DNA of 64,000 bases from Gautieria morchelliformis (Eukaryota > Basidiomycota > Agaricomycetes > Gomphales > Gomphaceae): the NCBI GenBank assembly GCA_015179125.1, contig WHVA01000155.1:62001-126000 (forward strand), written 5' to 3'. The notes below the pieces were generated by a model, which did no database searches, was not told where the DNA came from, and saw nothing but the letters and a program-made list of their open reading frames with translations. Positions 8,656-18,806 of this stretch are shown here, piece by piece (the stretch's first letter is position 1; each line of letters begins with the position of its first letter). Both the position numbers and the translations under genes were made by a program.

Positions 8656-11600
8656 ATCACCCCTGTAGTTTCACTTACAACCCATGTGTCAAGATTGGAT
8701 TTGGGCATTAATATCATGTATTAGTGAACACAGCGAATGCCCAAATGGCTTGTGCGATAAGATATGTAGTTCAGCGAATAATGTAAAGCCAGTAAAGATT
8801 ACAAAGTAAAGGGGCGACTCAAACAGAGTTCACCCTGATCTACAGTCGAAGCAAAATAGCTTGTGACACTCAACAATGTAACATGCAAGGTTTCACAGAA
8901 AGGTTATCTAGTAGTAACAAACCTTTCTCTGGTGAACGGACTCCTTCAGAGCCCTTTGCCAACAGCACAGACAAGAGTTCGAAGACTAAAGTGGTGAAGG
9001 TGAAATATAGAAACTCACCAGTGGTGCCTAAGCTCTACTCTGGTTAAAGGTAGTAGTCTAGAGAAGAGGACTTAAGATGATGGTCACTGTTTTGGAACCC
9101 ATTGAACTAAACGTAAAACTGTGGTGTTAACACAATTCTAAAGTTCAATCAGAGATTTGACTTTACAAGCACACGCAAGCTTCGAAACTATTTTAACGGA
9201 GAACCCAATTAAGAAATTATACTCCGGTGAACAATCAGAACAGTATTGGTACAGGAAGTGTAGCAATAGAGAGTTAACTGAACACGTGTAGTTCTTAGAT
9301 TGTGCAATACTTTGTGAGGTCAAAGAATGTTTATAGGTGTCCAAGGGTCCAGATACTTTAAGGGGGAAAGCTACCTAGAGTCTTAGGACTGCGGGTCGAG
9401 TGAATTAAAGACAACAATAATCCCCAGGACGTGAAAAGATAGTTCTGCGCTTGAACTCTTCCTCAGTTCAAGTATGTCACTATTCTTGTGGTTTTCCAAC
9501 TCAACAAACGTAGGATATTAACTCACCTACCCTGAGTTAGGTTAATATCTGCAGTGGGTTGATTGATCAAAAAAGATCAATTACTCAAAAGGCTATTAAC
9601 CCACTTAACTCAGAGTTAAGTTAATAATCTATTGCGTGAATTGAATAACTAATAACCAAGTCTATTAGATCACTGCTCAGAGTGGCATCTAATGGTACAG
9701 GATTACTAATCAGTTACTCTTAGTAATGTTGCTGTTCGCAGCACGATTATTCAGAGCCTGCTGCAATTAAAATAGAGCACTCTTGTACTTCTCAGAGCCA
9801 ATCAGAGTTGCTGCAATCTTAGACTGTAGCCAAGTCAGTGAGCCAGTACTTCAGTACAAGGCTGTGTTGAAGTCACACTTCAGTTACTCAAGGTATGAGT
9901 GGTTTGGGTGAAAGATGATTGATTGCTTCACTGCTAAAACTGCAGGCTATTTATACTGCATCTATCTAGCTTATGTAACTACTGCTAGGAACCTTGTAGA
10001 GGCTTCGACTACTGTGAAGAACCTTGTGGAAGCTTAGAGAAGCTTCAGGAAAGGTTTGGAAACTATTGGAAGGCTGTGGAAGGTTCTATTGCTATATTGG
10101 GTTAAGGTCACAGCTCTGTGACAGTAAAGCTAAGAGTATGTACTAGAGGCCGGCGTCGCCGGTGAGGCCCTTGTCGAAGTCCTTAGGGTGGCGGTCTTTA
10201 TTTATTAAAGTGAGTGCACGTTGTACTTACACAGTCATTTATCAGGAATGTGTTGGGTAAAGTAGCAGTAATCGTCATGGGATTTTTACTGAACGTTCCA
10301 AACAATACTTTCCTTCCTCTTTAATCACAGTCTCTAATCATATAGAGTAGCACTCAAATGCTCCAGAGGTCACTATTCCAATTCTGTACTATGTCATCCA
10401 CACACAGAATCCAATAGGTCCCTAGAAATAGGTGCCCCGTTCCATATGTTGAGAGCACCACCATCCAATCCCTAGTTTATCCATAGTCTTCTCAAACTAA
10501 TCTGTTGAAAACAATTCTGACTACCTCAGTAACCTGAAAGGAGGTTTGGATTCAAAAGCAGCCTCTTCAATTTTCGTCTTGTCAAAGGTATTAACAGAGA
10601 AGCTACCGACCAACAGCGCCGGCGCGGCCCTTGGTCGAGGATGTCGGAATAGATTGCTTTATTTTGAGATACTTTGTTGGATCTGTTGAAATCAATTCTG
10701 ACTATCTCAGTAAACTAAAAGGAGGTTTGGATTCAAAAGCAACCTCTTCATTTTTCCTCTTGTCAAAGGTATTAATGGAGGAGCGACCGAGGTCGACGAC
10801 GACGGAATAAATTGCTTTATTTTGAGATACTTTGTCCTATTTTAAAATACTCGTACAGTACAGCGGGAGATCTGCATCCTATGCGGCGGTGGCTGTCACA
10901 GCGGGACCAAGCTCAGGGTCTGAAACTGTGCATTACAGTAGTTGCAGAACAGCCCGGGAGCTTGAGATCGGCGTCGACGGAGCTCCCTGGATCAAGCATG
11001 CTCGCTTCGATGGAATACTCTCCCGTGTGGACTCACCTCATGCTACGCTCATGGATGTTAGAGCACTGGTAGCACACGAAAATAAAAGACCTACGGTGAA
11101 AGCGGAAGAAGTGAACAGGCCTCAAAAATGCTCAACAATATGTACGTAGTACAAAATAGTCACCCGGACGACTTTCATTGAAAGCCGTTGCCCGTTGCAG
11201 ACACAGCACGCGTTGTAGAAAAATAGAAAAAGTGTTTAATGTGGCCGTACCGAAGACGCCCCTGTGTTGCTACTCTAGGACACGACGTCACCACGAGAAC
11301 AGTAGAACAGAGTATGTGTACCGAATAGAGGTCGAGATAAGATAGACGCCTTAAACTGGGTCCAAAGTTGACTAATCTGCTTACAATTTCACGAAGAAAT
11401 ACCTTTTTCGGCAAGAAAAGGATTACGAAATACGTCAATATATCTTTATATGGCGCTGAAAACTCCCATCCACGACAACAAATACAAAGAACCGGGAAGC
11501 CGGATCTATATCTCCCGGGGTTAGAAGCCCTTGTCTTCGACAAGGGAAAGAAACTCCCACACTCATGTGATTATCATGTGACAAAGGAAAGTCATGTGAC

Positions 11601-11787
11601 TTCAAGCTGGATTGAGGTCATGTGACTGTGTCATGTGATTGTCAGGTGACCGTAAATAATCAAGTGACTTTGAGGTCAGGTGATTGTCAGGTGACTGCAG
11701 ATAATCAGGTGACTTTGAGGTCAGGTGATTGTCAGGTGACTGTGGATGATCAGGTGACTTTGAGCTGTTTTGAGGTCATGTGATAGT

Positions 11788-13288
11788 TGTTTTGGAACCC
11801 TTCAAGACTTTGGTGTTATTGCTAACACTTCAATCTATCAGAACATGTCGTTTATGAGACTCAAAGAATATTAAACAATGCTGCAGCACAACTCCCGAAA
11901 TAATTTAATATTTGTACCTTGGTTGCAATCCACGTAAAAACTAGTCCAAGTCAATACGGATGAAAGGCAATGTGTTTCTTAGCAGCACTGAACAATAAAC
12001 TAAAAGACTGTAGGTTCAAGGACACTATCGGGGTCCAAGCGTATTCCAAAATATAAAGGAATGTACTTAGCAGGCGAGTTTATAAATGGACTGCCCTGAT
12101 AATCTACCAGCACACAGCAATAAAACGAGAGGCAAAGAATAGAATCTAAAGTGGCTTTTACAAGTAACAGGAATTGACTTGTGAAAGATATTAACCAGGA
12201 AAATCAACTGATCAACTCTCTCGGGTATTGGAGTGCGAATGGCAAGACTATCAATTGACAGACTCACTCTGTAGAATTACACCCGGAGGATTAGTCTAGG
12301 TGGCTAAGCAGAAAAGTATCTACTTAACAAGGAATTAGACACTAAAGTAAGTGAATAACCCTAGCTGGGATTAGCAGCTTAGTAAGATGCAAGTCACATG
12401 AGTCATGTGTAGGATAGAAGCAGTAGATTGCTAGATTGGATGATGATCCTAGGGGGTCAGAATGGCCTCCTTTTATATTGTAAATTACACAGGATTACGT
12501 AAAATGGGGAGCTTCTATCTATTAGGCGAGTGATGTCATAAGTAAATATTTGCGCAGCTAAAACACACCCTTGTAACTATTGTGGTGTGTTTGTGCAAGG
12601 AAATTAAGAATAGATAGCCAATCACCTTCCCTGATTTGCACTGCCCGGCATAGCCTTACACAGCCCTGCATAGCCTTTCATAGCCCTGCATAGCCCTGCA
12701 CAGCCCTATGATGTCAAGGGTCCTATTTCAGGGGTTGTAGCACTAAGCTTGGAGGCTCACCACCCAATAAGATTGCTTGATTATGCACCCTAGTTTTGGC
12801 TCTGCATATCATTGGGCAGTCTTGCACACAGCCTTACACAGCCATGGTTGCTATGAAGCAAGTCATGTGTCTGCTGGGTTTGAACTATATTTAAGTGTAC
12901 AGGCTTGTGTAAGCTGCACCGGATATTTCCAATCTCACCAGCTGAGATTGAAAGAGCCAAAGTGTCAGAGTTGTGGGTGTTTGAGGACGTGCGGCTCTAA
13001 ATAAGCGCGTTCGAGGATCGCTCCGGTCGGAGTTTGAAATCGAGGGCCAATGACAAGGTTATGGACTCTCATGGGTTCATAACCTTTGTCAAGCAAAATA
13101 AGGCAGTTTTGAGCCAAGGAGGTCAGAACAATTGGCGAAAAAATGCCAGAAAATTCAAGGAATATTCTAAAGCCAGTTCCCCATCAAAGCTGCGTGTATT
13201 GGCTGAGGTTAAGATGGGAAAAAGGTTTTTTACAGACTTTTTAATGCTTTTTTCGAGGTTTTTAGACTAGAAAGATGGTTCCTACACA
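11788..13288. repeat. Solo LTR, family LTR-C, nested in the gypsy LTR
   Basis: A 1501-bp block begins TGTTTTGGAACCCTTCAAG and ends GGTTCCTACACA. It is flanked by ATAGT (11783-11787) and ATATT (13289-13293), a 5-bp duplication with one mismatch. The undisturbed site, GATAGTCATGTGACCG, is visible in the partner LTR near 26002. Its first 13 bases equal those of the host LTR, so the two families are related, but the rest differs. No coding sequence is seen inside. Confidence 0.88.
12642..12709 (+). repeat. 10-bp minisatellite (CATAGCCCTG)n
   Basis: About seven imperfect copies of a 10-bp unit (CATAGCCCTG, with variants CATAGCCTTA, CACAGCCCTG and CATAGCCTTT) lie in tandem inside the LTR-C solo LTR. 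A single related CACAGCCTTA occurs again near 12828. It looks like ordinary slippage-generated repeat. Confidence 0.75.
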
Positions 13289-13468
13289 ATATTCATGTGA
13301 CCGTGGGTGATTCTTAGCTAAACTATCCAGAGATTGTTGTATCTTGTGGACCCAATGTGAGTGTAGCATAGGAATATTAATACAACCTTTCTTGAGGACA
13401 TTTGAAACTAATTAACTACCTAGTAAATGTTCATAAATAGGTAGCAACTTTATGGACGATCCCTAACA

Positions 13469-13481
13469 CTATCCCCCCTTT
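13469..13481 (-). other. Polypurine tract of the gypsy element
   Basis: The minus strand reads AAAGGGGGGATAG directly before the 3' LTR. This is the expected plus-strand primer site and fixes the element's orientation as right to left. Confidence 0.85.
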
Positions 13482-13493
13482 CAAACGTTCACT

Positions 13494-14636
13494 TTAGACC
13501 AATTCTACATCTTCAAAATTCACTGAAGAATTCCTGGAAGGTGCTGGTGTCGCAGGGTAGTGGTCAGAGTTGATGCGAGTATTGAAAGATGGTTTTGGAG
13601 ACAAGTAGTCGGTAGTAGAAGGATGAATAAAATAGGGATAACCGAGGGCGGCCTGTTCTTCGAATAGCTGCGCAAAGGAAGGCTGCCATTTAATGACTTG
13701 CTTGTTATGGTCGTTATGCTGGGTGTCGATGATAGGATGGATAGAGGAACAGTGAGCTTTGTTAGAAGATTCTCCATTGAGAGTCGAATTGCTAGGAGAT
13801 GAGTCGCAAGTTCTCTTGCGGCTCTGTTGCTCCATACAGACTCCAAGAGTGTAAGCTTTTGGTTCAAGCCAATGCTCACGTTCAGCTTTGTTGGAAATAG
13901 TCGTAGTATAACGGGTACGAGTGTTGAAACTCATGTCTTCGCTGTAACGATGTCTGAGGGCCTCATAGAAGGGAAACTTCATGGTGAGGTCCATGTATGC
14001 GTCATCTTCATCGTCCTTGATGCTGAGCAAGGTCTTGCCAGGTTCGAGAGGCCACTTCCAGGTGCAGTCCTCGAGATCGATGCAGTTTTCTTTTGCTTTA
14101 GCAGTCCACGCGGTGAGTTGATGGCTCGTCTGCTGCCACCTTTCAATCCACGACTCTATTTCACTTTTCTCTCCAGGGATTTTCAAGAAATTGAAAGCGA
14201 GGTAATTGTCGGGTGGAATGGGAGCGCATATCATGCTGATTTCGTGATATTTTTCATCAGGAATGGTGAGTGGGAGTGTATTGGAATCAACATCTCCTTT
14301 CCAGCCTGCGGCGGCGGCAAAGATGTATCGACACTTCATGCGCATGGCTTCCCAGATACTGTCCGCTAGTTCAGGACAGAGGTAGACGTAAGTCTTTCCA
14401 AATAGGAAGACAGTCATCCAATAGTGATGTCCAGGTTTGTAGTATTCAAAGTTGTCAGTGTGCTGGAACTCGAACTGAGGCATGGACACTGCGGCTTGAA
14501 CAACTTTGTTTCCATCATGTGAGAGCTGATAGTCGATTGATGTTACAGGTGGGAAAAGAGACATGGAGAGAGATGGATAAGATTTCGATTGAGCAACGCT
14601 AGATAAGTCGAGAGACTGTTTTTTTGGATTTTTCAA
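13494..14636 (-). CDS. Intact accessory gene (380 aa) of the gypsy element, unknown function
   Basis: An uninterrupted 381-codon frame sits between the integrase/chromodomain end (14784) and the 3' LTR, on the element's coding strand. This is the position occupied by env in envelope-bearing retroelements. The product is hydrophilic, with no signal peptide, no membrane span and no retroelement domain I recognise. It has a Trp/Tyr-rich N-terminal half (a YYKPGHHYWMTVFLFG stretch around 65-80, a KWPLEPGKTLLSIKDDEDD segment around 195) and a Ser/Asn-rich C-terminal half. It could be a captured host gene or an accessory factor. The frame is open although gag, protease/RT and RNase H are all interrupted, which suggests recent decay or constraint. 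ATG at 14636 is the first in frame. Confidence 0.6.
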   Translation of the reverse strand: MKNPKKQSLDLSSVAQSKSYPSLSMSLFPPVTSIDYQLSHDGNKVVQAAVSMPQFEFQHTDNFEYYKPGHHYWMTVFLFGKTYVYLCPELADSIWEAMRMKCRYIFAAAAGWKGDVDSNTLPLTIPDEKYHEISMICAPIPPDNYLAFNFLKIPGEKSEIESWIERWQQTSHQLTAWTAKAKENCIDLEDCTWKWPLEPGKTLLSIKDDEDDAYMDLTMKFPFYEALRHRYSEDMSFNTRTRYTTTISNKAEREHWLEPKAYTLGVCMEQQSRKRTCDSSPSNSTLNGESSNKAHCSSIHPIIDTQHNDHNKQVIKWQPSFAQLFEEQAALGYPYFIHPSTTDYLSPKPSFNTRINSDHYPATPAPSRNSSVNFEDVELV

Positions 14637-14783
14637 GTGTTCTTTCTGATTTTTATGCGTTTTCTTGGACTAGATAATTATATTCGTACACTGTTTTTCA
14701 AGACACGAAAACTGAGAGAAGGTTCTAGGTGAGTCTGATCAGCTCTAGAGTCTTCGTTTCCTTCCTTGACTTTCGTCCCATTC

Positions 14784-16379
14784 TCACACGACGTCCAGTG
14801 CGTTTTTCAAATGTTTTCGTGTTAACCATTCATCGAATTGAGGTCCATATCCAACGAATTTGGTCAATAATTCTTCGGTACGTCTTCCGTTTCTCGCAGC
14901 TCTCCAGCGAGACTTGATGATTTTCTCAACTTCATACTCAGGGACTTTGGAGAAATCAGCCCTATCAAGATGCTTCCTGGGACGATCTCCAAATTCTACC
15001 GGTGAGTCATTGTATTTTTCAAGGTGTGCCACGTTTAGCACAGGATGTAGTCCGTATGATGCGGGCATCCTCAGCCGGTACGTGATAGGACTAATTTTTT
15101 CTAGAACTTCGAAAGGTCCATCATAGCGCATCTGGAGCTTTCGTCCTAGCCCACACTTATTTTTCAATAAGGCTAAGGTGTGTGGATTTATTACAACTTG
15201 ATCTCCAACTTCAAATTCGCTGATAAGCCGGTTTTGGTTGTAATTCTTTTGCTGCGCAACTTGAGAAAATTGTATAGCCTCCTTGGCTTGTGACCTGTGA
15301 GTATCAAATTTTTCCATGAATTCCTTGGCTTTCTCGCTCTCAAACATCTCTGTTTCAGACGAGGGGTCCTGTTCGCTAAACTCCAGACGTGCGACTGCTT
15401 CGATCGGCTGGTGCAACAAGGTCGACTCAGTCAGGGGCTGGTATCCATAGAGTAGGAATGCAGGTGAGAAATTCGTTGCTGAATGTGGAGTGGTGTTGTA
15501 TGCAAGGCTAAATCCGTTAAGTAGGGTAGACCAGTCGTTCAAGCTGGAATTGACATATGTTCGCAACCCAACTTCGAGGATTTGGTTCATAACCTGGGGA
15601 TGGTGAGCCGTAGTGAGTGCCCTTTTCATTTGTAATTTCTCACAGATGACCTTCCAGAATGATCCGGTCCATTTGGAATCACGATCAGTTATGATCTGTC
15701 TAGGTAAGCCATACTTGGTGACTACATGCGTGAAACGTAATTGGGCTGTTTGCTCCTCATTGACCGTACTCTTTGTAGGGATAAAGATAGCATATTTGGT
15801 GAGCTTATCCACTACTACAAGTATGTTATCGAAACCACCGCTGAGGGGGAGCTCAGGAATAAAGTCCATGCTCACGACTTCAAAGGGTCGTTCCGGAATC
15901 GGTATTGGTTGGAGCAGTCCTACGGGTGCATGTTTCCGTGGTTTAGCCTTCTGACAGATATCACAGCTAACAATGAATCGTTTCAAGTGTCTACTCATTT
16001 TAGGCCAGTAGTACACGCTTGCTAATCGATTGTAGGTCTTGTGATACCCAGCATGCGCTGCTTCAGTAAGTTTGTCATGTGTTTCGCTCATGATTTCCAC
16101 TTGCTGATTTTTTGGTACACATAGCCTTCGATTTCCATTCCAGTCTTTGAAGAATAACAGTCCATTGTCATCTTCTGAAAATAATGGTTGGCTAGGTGTG
16201 TTCCAGTTCTCTGTTCCACATAATTCCCTTCTGATCCTACTGAAGTAAGGATCGGAATCATATCCTGTTGTGAACTTACTGATCTCTTCTGATGCCAGAG
16301 CAGCTTGTAAGTTGAAAGATCGTGAGCCTGTGTAGCTGATGTTTAGATTTTTATTTTTTACAGGTTCGGCTGATTGCAA
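14784..16379 (-). pseudogene. Gypsy integrase with chromodomain; catalytic Glu segment missing
   Basis: A 531-codon frame holds an HHCC zinc-binding region (H101, H109 or H113, C139, C142), the integrase core with Asp at about 172 (VSMDFIPELP) and about 232 (IITDRDSKW), and a C-terminal chromodomain from about 480 (YEVEKIIKSR...EWLTRKHL). This is the hallmark of chromoviruses, which target insertion through histone marks. Where the family has HPQ-TDGQ-(S/T)E before the helix carrying the third catalytic residue, this protein reads HPQVMNQILEV. About six residues including the catalytic Glu are lost in frame, so strand transfer should be impossible. Upstream, an in-frame TGA (16413-16415) separates it from the preceding pol sequence. 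Confidence 0.9.
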
Positions 16380-16536
16380 GCTGACTTCTGTCTCGAAAAT
16401 TGAAGGTAAGGCTCATGCATTTTCATCTTCAAATTCTGCTACTAATCGAAGTGTTCTGGCTTCGAAATCAGGAGCTATTTCCGAGTAGAGATCGGTGAGT
16501 GAGTCTTGTTCTGGACTCAAGACTGTGTGCGTTGAT

Positions 16537-17163
16537 TTATCTACCACAGGACCATCTTGATGTGGTACGTTTCGTCAAAGTCGTGAAATAGTTTGAGTGT
16601 ACTCGTCCGGCACGATGTACAATCTTGAGGTCAGGGTAGGCTGCGAATACAGTTCCCCATGTGAGTAGTCTTCTATTCACATTTTGAAATGTTTGACTCC
16701 AAACTAATGCTGCGTGGTCTGTGATAGCCGTAATCTTTTCTCCTTCAATGTAGGGCTGGAACTTGACTAACCCATCTCTTAGTGCCAATGCTTCTTGTTC
16801 TGTTGGTGAGTAGTTTCGTTCTGCTGGTTTAAGTGTTCTAGACCAGTAGGCTATCACTCTTTCTACATTGACCACTGTATCTTCAAAGTTCTGATTCCAA
16901 TTCTCATTAGGTACCAGTTCTTCTGTATTAGAGACAGATATTACAAGTTGTGGGACAGGTTTCTTAGACATGAATGCCGCTTGTAATTTATCATAGGCCT
17001 TGGTGCCCTTTAAATCATGAATTTTTATTGGCTGGACTTGCTGCAGGATAGCTGCAATTCCGACATCACATGCATCTGAATAAACTCTATATCCCAACCC
17101 AGGAATAGCATAAGCTCTAACGGGGGAGCTCACTAGTGCAAGTTTTGCAAGTTCAAGAGGCAT
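16537..17163 (-). pseudogene. Gypsy RNase H domain, frameshifted
   Basis: The frame encodes a Ty3/gypsy RNase H: first Asp in YSDACDVGIAAIL, Glu in SPTEQEALAL, third Asp in ITDHAALVW, and the RAGRVHSN stretch after which the family continues toward integrase. Here the sequence shifts frame after HSN (near 16610) into an unrelated tail. The start joins the inverted RT block: residues LAKLALVSSPV normally follow the RT thumb by some tens of residues, so part of the connection is missing at 17160. Confidence 0.88.
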
Positions 17164-18806
17164 ATGTTGTAAAAGGAATGACTACACCAGTAATCCTTGG
17201 GAATGACTTTGCGGATCAATACTCCATCTCAATCATGAGATAAGGAACAGAAAACTACCTTACATTTGGAACTTCTGGTCATCGTACCATCATCCAGAAT
17301 TCAGTTGGAACATCTTTGCAGGATGAAAATGGGCACATGTTTAAAATTAGAACTTTACCTAATTTGCCATCTTTATTAGCCAAGTTCAAAGCTCATAGAC
17401 GTCTTAAGAAAACCAAGAAACAGATTAGAGCTCGGATTGCCGACTCAAACGTTCGTGCACTAGAATCTGTTACAATTCCACCTGAAAGTGCTGCCGCAGT
17501 TCCAGTAGCTGTCTACTTTCCTGGCAACTCCAATGGAGTATATGTAGAAAAGATTTTACACTCCAACAGAGGTGTAGAAGATTTCTATGGGATCTCAGAT
17601 GCAATTGTTTCCAGGAAACAACCTCAATTGCATGTGAATAACTTTTCTAAGAGCTCAGTTACCATTCATCAAGGGCAACTACTTGGACATGCCAGGAATC
17701 CTAACTCATGGTTAGACTGCCCTTCAAAGCTTGATTCTGACAAGCTTATCATGCTTGACCAGCACTCTAAGCTGATCAGAGCAGTAGCACATCAATTTTC
17801 AGAGGCTACAACTGAGGATACCTCAGACTCCAGTCCTGAAATTGAAGATTTATCAAACGGTGGACCTAAAACCCAAGAACATCCTGCAGAGGAAGTCCCA
17901 AAGTCTAAATTACTTGACGAAGTTGATTTCTCACCTGATCTCAATAGCTCACAACTTCTTACCTTGAAAAAACTTGTCAAAAAGCATCGCAATGCATTTG
18001 GCTTGGATGGGAGGCTTGGAAATTATGATGCTAAGGTAGAAATTCCCTTACGACCGGGAGCAACAGAGGTCTCTCTTCCTCCATACAATGCTTCACCTGC
18101 CAAGCGGGAAGTAATTGACAAACAAATGGATGCGTGGCTCCAACTTGAAGTCATTGAACCATCCAAAAGTCCTTGGGGATTTCCTGCTCTGATTTCCTAT
18201 CACCATGGGAAGCCTCGTATGTGTATTGACTACAGAAAGCTGAATGAGAAAGCAATACCAGATGAGTTTCCATTGCCCAGACAGGATGCCCTCTTGCAAG
18301 CCCTTACTGGTTCGCAATGGCTTACCACCTTAGATGCCTTATCAGGGTTCACCCAGCTAAAATTAGCTGATGATGCCAAGGAGAAAGCTGCTTTCAGAAC
18401 ACACCAAGGCCTGTACCAATTCAGACGTTTGCCTTTTGGTTACAGAAACGGCCCGAGTGCCTTCCAACGTGTGATGCAGAATGTCCTTGCACCATTTCTA
18501 TGGATATTTTCACTAGTCTATATTGATGACATTGTAATCTACTCTAAAACCTTTGATGATCACCTCCAGCATTTGGATCAAGTCTTTAGAGCTATTTCAA
18601 AGTCAGGACTCACCTTAGCACCTGCCAAATGTCATATAGCATTTCAGTCTCTAATGCTATTGGGACAAAAAGTGTCAAGGTTAGGACTTTCCACTCATAA
18701 AGAAAAGGTGGATGCAATATTAGAACTAGCAGAACCGAAAAATTTGCATGAATTACAAACCTTCCTTGGAATGATGGTTTATTTTTCTGCATACATCCCT
18801 TCTATG
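17161..18806 (+). pseudogene. Inverted protease C-terminus and reverse transcriptase of the gypsy element
   Basis: This block reads on the opposite strand to the rest of the element. It opens with AYVVKGMTTPVILGND, the natural continuation of the minus-strand protease that stops at 18802. An in-frame TAA lies at 17241-17243, then a 499-codon frame (17316-18815) runs through the linker and reverse transcriptase: PLPRQD, LDALSGFTQL, QFRRLPFG, catalytic YIDD (SLVYIDDIVIYS) and thumb LQTFLGMMVYFSAYIP. The breakpoints share the short palindromic sequence ATGCAT/GCATATG. Flipping the block restores protease-to-RT continuity at one end, while the other end lacks part of the RT-RNase H connection. 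Confidence 0.9.

Larger units (their letters stand above)
9088..13468 (-). repeat. 3' LTR of the gypsy element, interrupted by a solo LTR
   Basis: The plus-strand view starts TGTTTTGGAACCCATTGAAC and ends GATCCCTAACA. Removing the nested insertion at 11788-13288 and one copy of its duplication leaves about 2.9 kb that aligns throughout with 23253-26180. It lacks the 20-bp-arm palindrome present at 24969-25011 of the partner and has a shortened form of the second palindrome (about 10613-10637). It carries an array of TCA(T/G)GTGA motifs from about 11570 to 11785. Confidence 0.95.

Noticed and set aside
10812-11149. Short frames conserved between both LTRs (also 25028-25365)
   Set aside because: They are overlapping frames in duplicated non-coding LTR sequence, with no start context or domain.
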